Part shown: piece after piece, positions 58,362 through 64,000 of the stretch
How positions within the stretch are numbered: position 1 is the first letter of the stretch
Layout: each line of letters starts with the position of its first letter
From: Ciona intestinalis
Lineage: Eukaryota > Chordata > Ascidiacea > Phlebobranchia > Cionidae
Assembly (NCBI RefSeq): GCF_000224145.3
Contig: NC_020176.2
Span: 186,693-250,692, forward strand
Direction: 5' to 3'
Length of the DNA: 64,000 nucleotides
Position numbers and translations under genes: made by a program
Notes under the pieces: model-generated
The model's database searches: none
Seen by the model: only the letters and a program-made list of their open reading frames with translations
What the model was told of the DNA's origin: nothing

Positions 58362-60533
58362 ATGTTTAAAAAATGTATTTTAACATTTTTGATTTGTTTA
58401 TTGGGCGTCGATGCGCAACAGCAGGTGAGAACGTTGGGTAGAATGTGACTTGGACAATCAACTATAAGTTTGATTGTGAAAGTACATTTGCGTAATGGGT
58501 CAACTCTGTCCTAAATCCCAGGCCCCACTGTAGGACCTCACCCATAAGGAATAGAATGTGCATATACAATGTTGGGGTTATGTGCCAACTCTGGCCTAAA
58601 TCCCAGGTCCCACGGCATGCCTCACTGTAGGACCTCACCCATATAGAATAGAATGTGCATATACAATGTGGGAATATTGGGAAAATCTGGTCCACATACC
58701 CTCGTCGCCATAGACTTTTTTTTAGAGATTATGCAAGTATATGTTCGTTTAAATAATTGGACGTATAACATCGAGCTTGGAAATGCAAAACTGACATAAA
58801 TGCATTATATAAAACACTTAGCTTTAAAATGCAAGACTCGCACCCCAAACCACAAGCTGATAAGAAATATTACTTTTTTCTTATTTAAAAAAATATTATT
58901 CGTAATGTTTTTTTGTTACAGGTCGGCTTGCGAGCGACACCCAACGGAGGGGTATGGACAGCAACAATGAATGACGTCATCACGTGGATAAAACTCGGCA
59001 AAACTTCGTTTGAGTTTAATGTGACGGGTCCCGCTACTGGATATGTTGCCATGGCGATATCACGTGATAAACTGATGGTAAATACAGTTTATGACGTCAT
59101 ATTCGTTTTCGCGTTTTACAATAATATACCGTCAATAGCAAAGTTTGGGCCAACTTGGGCCTAAGTCTTAGGTACCATGGCGTGCCTCACTGTAAGACCT
59201 CACTCATATAGATTTAAATGCGAAGTTTATTGTTAAACTATTTTAACACCTGTGTAACTAACAGGGTCCAGATGATGACGTTTATCTCTGTGGACGAACT
59301 GCTCCCACCAGCGCCACCCTGCGGACACGAACAGGTTACTTAAATGCAAGGGGGCCACCAGTGTTAACTGCGGACGTAAGTGGTTTGGTTGGTTGGTAAA
59401 TATAATGAAGGCGTAACATACTTAAGGTGGCTGTACACAGTATCCGGAATTCGTCCGTTTTGTCTGATTTGACCGGATTTCGCTGCCGCATGCGGAACTC
59501 GGTAATGGGTTTGCTTATGACTTCGCAAGCGAATTCACATGCCGGATGCTGTGTACACTGTACAGCCACCTTTAGCAGCACATTCGTTTTACCAAGTGTA
59601 CCGTGTTAAGTTTAAACAAGTTAAAAAGTGTAAAGAAAATATCACCTAAAGGTTACCTACGTGATAACTTGTAAAATGTAAATAAACACGGAGGTGTATG
59701 AAACAGAACAATTCGACTATAACGAATGCCGTTGCCCTGCCACGCGATAACAGTTCAATTTTACGCATATACGACGTTTTTACCAGTTCAACAGCATACA
59801 AATCATCTTAACAAAACGGTAATATTTTCCCAGATTCAAAGCAACGTGGCTTTAGTAGCAAACAGGCTGACATGTCAGTTTGTGCGTCATAACAACGTCA
59901 CTAAGTACATTAACAACGTCACAACAACATGGGATTTGAATAAAAACAAGTTTTACCTGTTGTATGCTGCTGGTGAGGTTAATACAGCGGGTGAACCAAG
60001 CTATCACGATGAGCATAGGTTTGCCTCGAGTTATCTTATTGACTTCGTGAATGGGACTGTTGATGCCACAACAACAGCAGGTATTATGCGTGTATATGCT
60101 GCCACCATTGTGGGCGCATGTGACATTGGGCAAGACACTTCAATTGCTTCAACCCAGTGGTCATTATTGACTTTTCTAAATTGTCATCTATACATTACAA
60201 AATATTCACCCACAAATTTGATACGTGGTAACTCGTTAGCGGGCACGAGGTGTATGAACTACCATGTATGATGCGCAACGACATGACCGCCGTGTCAAAA
60301 GCTCTTTAACAGTCGTTATACTTGGTGCACATACTTTATGCACCCGTTGTATTAATGGCTGTACCTTCCCATAATTACCCATAGGGTAGTTGTTTAGATT
60401 TGTAACCAAATGTTTTACCCCAACAGCTGTTACCGCCCCCAACAATATGATGACGACATCATCTACGTCATCAGCTGTCGCCATCAGCATTGTTTGTTAC
60501 GTCATGCCATTCATACTAATGAATATGATGTAA
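58362..60533 (+). CDS. Secreted DOMON-domain protein with a probable GPI-anchor signal, 227 aa, 5 exons
   Basis: Exons 58362-58424, 58922-59077, 59265-59375, 59834-60080 and 60427-60533 sum to 684 nt with matching phases. The N-terminus (MFKKCILTFLICLLGVDAQ) is a signal peptide. A DOMON-type beta-sandwich follows, of the kind seen at the start of ferric-chelate reductase 1 (FRRS1): ITWIKLGKTSFEFNVTG, GYVAMAISRDKLMGPDDDVY, and the later NKFYLLYAAGEV. DOMON domains bind heme or sugar. A Ser/Thr-rich linker (TTSSTSS) leads to a hydrophobic tail with no cytoplasmic part, as in GPI-anchored proteins. There is no reductase or cytochrome b561 domain. NVTG, NVTK, NVTT and NGT are possible N-glycosylation sites. 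Function and ligand are unknown. Confidence 0.85.
59423..59577. mobile_element. Small MITE (~155 bp) in the DOMON gene intron 3
   Basis: Inverted ends TTAAGGTGGCTGTACA and TGTACAGCCACCTTTA enclose a partly palindromic interior (GTATCCGG and GCCGGATGCTGTGTACA). Confidence 0.8.
60085..60310 (+). repeat. SINE starting at the DOMON exon 4 donor
   Basis: GCTGCCACCATTGTGGGCGC starts about 18 nt after the donor (60081). It is followed by GGGCAAGACACTTCAATTGC, CAACCCAGTGGTCATTATTG and a tail. Confidence 0.75.
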
Positions 60534-60623
60534 CAGGGCTACAATTTACATCATAATAATTGCTTATTGTTAAATATGTCTGTTCATTACGAACACTTAA
60601 TCAATATTGTTTGAAAAGAAACT

Positions 60624-60778
60624 GTGGGGTAAGATGGATACCGTTAGTCGGTTAGCGCATAATATCCCATATTTCTCAACTCTGTTTACGTTATATATTT
60701 CTGTAAATATTTTTTTGGTTTCTACCAAATTGGACGATAAAATAGAATGAAAACCTGAACCATCTTACCCCAACTACT
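60624..60778. mobile_element. Short MITE, GATGGGACACC family
   Basis: It opens with TGTGGGGTAAGATGGATACC and closes with CCATCTTACCCCAACTACTA. The interior is shortened. Confidence 0.75.
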
Positions 60779-61140
60779 AAACAGCTTGTAACTGGTGTAC
60801 TACTAAGAAAGGATAATAAAAAACATTTAATTAAACACAAAACCTTTATAACTATGTAGTCACTTATTGACTAATTTCTGAACCCCGTGGTCTTTACCTT
60901 AAATTCCCTCTTGTTAAAACATAGGCGCAAAATATTAGAAACCAACCGCACGATGTTCGCTGTGATGGGTAAAACCAGGAAGGATTTTGCAGCAAAGTCG
61001 AGCTTATCGTAAGAAACTGGGTTTTAAGTAAGTGGATCCTTTGTTTAGAGTCAAGTTGGTAGATTGAGCTTTGTTAGACAAAGTATTATGAATCTAATTT
61101 ACCCGAAAAAATGATAAACATTATTATATAATATATAGTT

Positions 61141-61328
61141 ATGTGGGGTAAGATGGGACATCTTTAGCGCATAATATCCAAATATCCTATTCGTGTTTTA
61201 AACAATTAACAACGGTATATGGGAGTCGTGTGGATGCAGTTTTATAATTCTTTGAATGTTCTTTGTTTACTACCAAATGGGTCGAGAGAATAGAATAAGA
61301 GGTGTCCCATCTCCCCCTACCCTACTAT
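61141..61328. mobile_element. MITE, GATGGGACACC family
   Basis: GTGGGGTAAGATGGGACATC at the left, GGTGTCCCATCTCCCCCTAC at the right, standard interior. Confidence 0.85.
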
Positions 61329-61936
61329 AACGCTTGTCTCTCTGATTACGGTAGCGAAGATTAAAGAATAGTTAATGACAGGATATAGCGACAACACGAA
61401 GCATAGTTGCTACACCTAGCAAACGAACCAGCCATTTGTGTTTATTTATATCCAATTTAAACGTATTAGAAACAAAAGTGTGCTCAAAAAGGTGTGATGT
61501 TTTTATAAACAAATAAAACACATATTCAACACAGTTTGTCAACGAACACCGAACGTTTAAGCGAGACACAAATACTGGTCCAATAAACGTTTTGATATTT
61601 ATACAGAGTAATTTGGTTTCTAAGTTTTTGCTAGGTACAATACGAACATTTGGGAACAAAATGGAATAGAAGCAGTTATTTATCCTGGCATGTCGGGGGA
61701 CGACAGTCGTTATAACACGAGTGTTCTGTTTCGTACACCTCGTGCCTGCTTATAAGTTACCACGTATGTAACTTTTTTCTGTGTCTGACAAATTTAGACA
61801 ACTCATTAGTGTCCACTGAGTTGGAGCAATGATAAACCACCGAATCCGGAAAACTTATTTTTTGAATGGCGATCGTATATAGTTTAAGTTATACTGATGT
61901 TGTTGTTTCGTTGGGAGCTTTTGCTGTGGATTGGTT

Positions 61937-63376
61937 TTAATTCAACCATGCCCTGACCTGCACACGGATTTGTTTTAGCATTCGGTATAGTTTTGGTACT
62001 GCGTCAGTGTATATGATTGGGTTCAAAGAGCTGTTTATCGGCAAAAGAATAATTGCAGAAACAGAGTACACGAAACTCGGTAAACCTGATTCTCTGTAGC
62101 TTATAAACGTCATAAGGCAAACTGGAAGCCAACAGGAAAAGTCTGTGAGAATTAGAATTGATATCTTTCGTTGAAGGTTCTTTGCGTTCTTCTGTCGTTG
62201 TTCTGTTTGTTGCCTATTTGCTGTATTAGCTGAAAAGGCACCGGAGGATGTTCTTTTATAAATCGCAGCGTATGCTGCACTTATATAGAGCAAGGTAATG
62301 AAGTTGAAGCTCATGATAACGGCAGAAATCTCATTCAATCCCAATTGGTCAGTGGTCAGTTTGAAATACCTCGGCAGACACACAGCACTGGCGCTGTAGT
62401 AACCGAAGTACCCAACTGGTTCAGGCGCATGCCCAGGAAAGTTGGTGTTAAGAAACCGCTGCAGAACTGACCACGAACCCGTAGTGAATACGCCTTCGAC
62501 ACTAACGTTTCGTTGCGTGACGGAGATCCTTTTTGTAAACGCCAGCAGTTGGTCAAACCGAATCATCTCAGTCTTTAGGTAGGGCGTAGTTTTGATCCTT
62601 ATAGTAGTCACCATGTATCGGGATAGGTGGTCAGAAAGTGGAAGAAGAGCTAAAACAAAACATAGAACCCAAATGCCAATAATCCAGATAGTTGCAACCT
62701 TTGTGCTAACTGTGCGCGATTTTAAAGGGAAATAGATTGTGTATAAACGATATGAAGTTAAACATACAAGCGAGAGAACCGACGCTTCACACGAGAGCAC
62801 GGACAGAACTCCAATGACGTCGCAGGTTGTACTGCTTCGCCATAACAGATCTCTCCAGCAATATTGACCCGAAAATTGAGCTGACTTGATTGCGATAATT
62901 AACAAAGCAACGCCCATGAGAAAATCGGCGATAGAAAGATTTAGAATTAAAAGCTTGTTAATCACAGCTACCCTTGGCGCTTGTAAAACTTTCGCCTTTT
63001 TCGAGTTTTCCCAGAGAGATTTCAGTGAAAAAAAGAAGACCAGAGCGTTACCGTTGATGGCTACGCACGCCATGAACCAGATCATTGCTCTAAGGAAGGG
63101 GGATTTAATAAGCTCCTCTCGTGACGATATATCGCTGGCTTGGAACACATTAGGTGGGCACTCGTCAGATGCGTCTGCACAATCTCTATTGCCGTCTGTC
63201 ACTTGGTCTCGACGAACAAAGAAAGGAGTTCCGCTTTCGCAGTAAAAGTGTGTGGATTCACTGCAGTTTACTTCGTCTGAATAGTCAAGGCACTCCGGAG
63301 GGAAGACCGCGTCGCATTTTTGCTTGTTGTCGATACTTACCACCTTTTTCGAACCTGTTGAACAGTTTGAGTTTAA
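61937..63376 (-). CDS. LDLa-containing class A GPCR, relaxin-receptor/GRL101-like (5' exons missing)
   Basis: One large exon runs from a likely acceptor (AG at 63378-63377) to the TAA at 61939-61937, 479 codons. No ATG is found upstream, so earlier exons with the signal peptide lie off the window or are unrecognised. Two LDL-receptor class A modules open it; the second ends RDCADASDEC with intact calcium ligands. Seven membrane segments follow: INGNALVFF (TM1), LNLSIADFLMGVALL (TM2), CDVIGVLSVLSCEASVLSL (TM3) with SYRLY in place of DRY, IWIIGIWVLCFVLALLPL (TM4), VIMSFNFITLLYISAAY (TM5), LILTDFSCWLPV (TM6) and INSSLNPIIY (TM7). LTDFSCWLPV, LLPINSSLNPIIY and VCLP in loop 2 are typical of the LGR/RXFP group. 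Extracellular loop 2 is about 100 residues, unusually long. Ligand unknown. Confidence 0.88.
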   Translation of the reverse strand, partial: LNSNCSTGSKKVVSIDNKQKCDAVFPPECLDYSDEVNCSESTHFYCESGTPFFVRRDQVTDGNRDCADASDECPPNVFQASDISSREELIKSPFLRAMIWFMACVAINGNALVFFFSLKSLWENSKKAKVLQAPRVAVINKLLILNLSIADFLMGVALLIIAIKSAQFSGQYCWRDLLWRSSTTCDVIGVLSVLSCEASVLSLVCLTSYRLYTIYFPLKSRTVSTKVATIWIIGIWVLCFVLALLPLSDHLSRYMVTTIRIKTTPYLKTEMIRFDQLLAFTKRISVTQRNVSVEGVFTTGSWSVLQRFLNTNFPGHAPEPVGYFGYYSASAVCLPRYFKLTTDQLGLNEISAVIMSFNFITLLYISAAYAAIYKRTSSGAFSANTANRQQTEQRQKNAKNLQRKISILILTDFSCWLPVCLMTFISYRESGLPSFVYSVSAIILLPINSSLNPIIYTDAVPKLYRMLKQIRVQVRAWLN

Positions 63377-63607
63377 CTATATACGCTGCATGGTAGTAAA
63401 GCTTTTTAAATATAGTGACAAATATACGCTGGTTTTATACACTGGATAGGATGGAGTGAGACGACATCTGAAAAGCTTGTGACCTTTATTAAGGTGGTTC
63501 AGATAACAAAAATAAAACGCCCCTAATGTGTGTAAACGTGCCCGCAACTACCGAAACGATGTTTTTGTAAACTTCAAATGTTTTGGGGGCATTGTGGTTC
63601 TGGATAT
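63377..63607. other. Sequence upstream of the GPCR exon
   Basis: No further exon is recognised between the GPCR acceptor and the MITE cluster. On the gene's strand this would be the last part of an upstream intron. Confidence 0.4.
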
Positions 63608-63822
63608 AGTAGTAGGGTAGGGTAAGATGGTCCAGGTTTTCATTTTACGTTATCGTCACATTTGGTGGTAAATAAAGAATATTTACTGAATTCTAAAACC
63701 TTATTTTAACAATTCTAATATAAGATCGTTGTTGATTGTTAAAAACCCGTTATAAATGGATGTTATAAGTGCCAACGGTATACTATATACATCTTACACC
63801 ACAGTAATAACTGAATGTATGG
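63608..63822. mobile_element. MITE-related element, longer variant
   Basis: GTAGTAGGGTAGGGTAAGAT at the left, then TTTGGTGGTAAATAAAGAAT and GTTAAAAACCCGTTATAAAT. The same variant interior occurs at about 56951-57110 and 58067-58190, next to the DOMON copies. Confidence 0.65.
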
Positions 63823-63828
63823 TATATA

Positions 63829-63995
63829 TAATAGGGTGGGGGGAGATGGGACACCTTTAGCACATAATAACCAGATATCTTGATCGTGTTTTACACAAAT
63901 TAACAACGGTCTATGAGACTCATGGGGACATAGTTTCATCTTTCTTTGAATGTTCTTTGAGTTAAAATGTGTCCCATCTTCCTCCATCCTACTGT
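63829..63995. mobile_element. MITE, GATGGGACACC family
   Basis: AGGGTGGGGGGAGATGGGAC at the left and GTCCCATCTTCCTCCATCCT at the right, with the usual CTTGATCGTGTTTTAC interior. Confidence 0.85.
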
Positions 63996-64000
63996 ATCAA

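Larger units (their letters stand above)
60534..61936. other. Convergent intergenic region, DOMON gene / GPCR
   Basis: It holds two MITEs (60624-60778 and 61141-61328), a family D fragment (61330-61445) and a reverse SINE fragment (61670-61835). AATAAA at 60815-60820 is a weak candidate signal for the DOMON transcript. No exon is seen. Confidence 0.5.

Overview
This is a 64 kb piece of an animal nuclear genome. It is almost certainly from a sea squirt of the genus Ciona. The AT-rich sequence holds compact, intron-rich chordate genes. The introns are short to medium with GT/AG ends. A tRNA-derived SINE with an ATTC-type tail and several short terminal-inverted-repeat elements recur throughout. 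The species call is inference from gene content and repeat style, because no search was run. Five gaps of exactly 50 N (10433-10482, 14772-14821, 34251-34300, 47873-47922, 58017-58066) mark assembly joins.

Layout from left to right. The 5' end of a minus-strand membrane protein, possibly serine palmitoyltransferase subunit 2, lies at 1-210. It is head to head with a complete 13-exon phosphoenolpyruvate carboxykinase gene (3000-9051, +). A 31-exon minus-strand WD40 gene of about 1,470 codons fills 10234-29138. It starts 332 bp from a plus-strand galactose 3-O-sulfotransferase (29471-31184). A minus-strand MPPE1/PGAP5-type phosphoesterase (32273-36473) shares a short promoter region with the first of two CPPED1-like phosphoesterases (36936-42593, +). 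A ZGPAT homologue (43746-49355, +) sits between the two CPPED1 paralogues; the second is at 49956-53479, +. A very short small heat-shock protein gene follows (54188-54743, -). Next come a secreted, probably GPI-anchored DOMON protein (58362-60533, +) and its gap-truncated duplicate (57265-58016). The window ends with an LDLa-containing, relaxin-receptor/GRL101-like GPCR (61937-63376, -).

The genes do not form one pathway. Three are calcineurin-like phosphoesterases: one is of the MPPE1 type, which remodels GPI anchors in the secretory pathway, and two are of the cytosolic CPPED1 type. The rest cover gluconeogenesis, glycan sulfation, axonemal or scaffold function, transcription and splicing, chaperoning, and signalling.

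Three structural patterns stand out. First, six intronic minisatellites in four unrelated genes begin at or within about 20 nt of a 5' splice site. Second, two partial gene duplications are each interrupted by a 50-N gap, as expected if two divergent haplotypes were joined. Third, mobile elements reach splice sites; one SINE tail runs directly into the 3' splice site of a CPPED1 exon. I found no convincing new multi-gene system.
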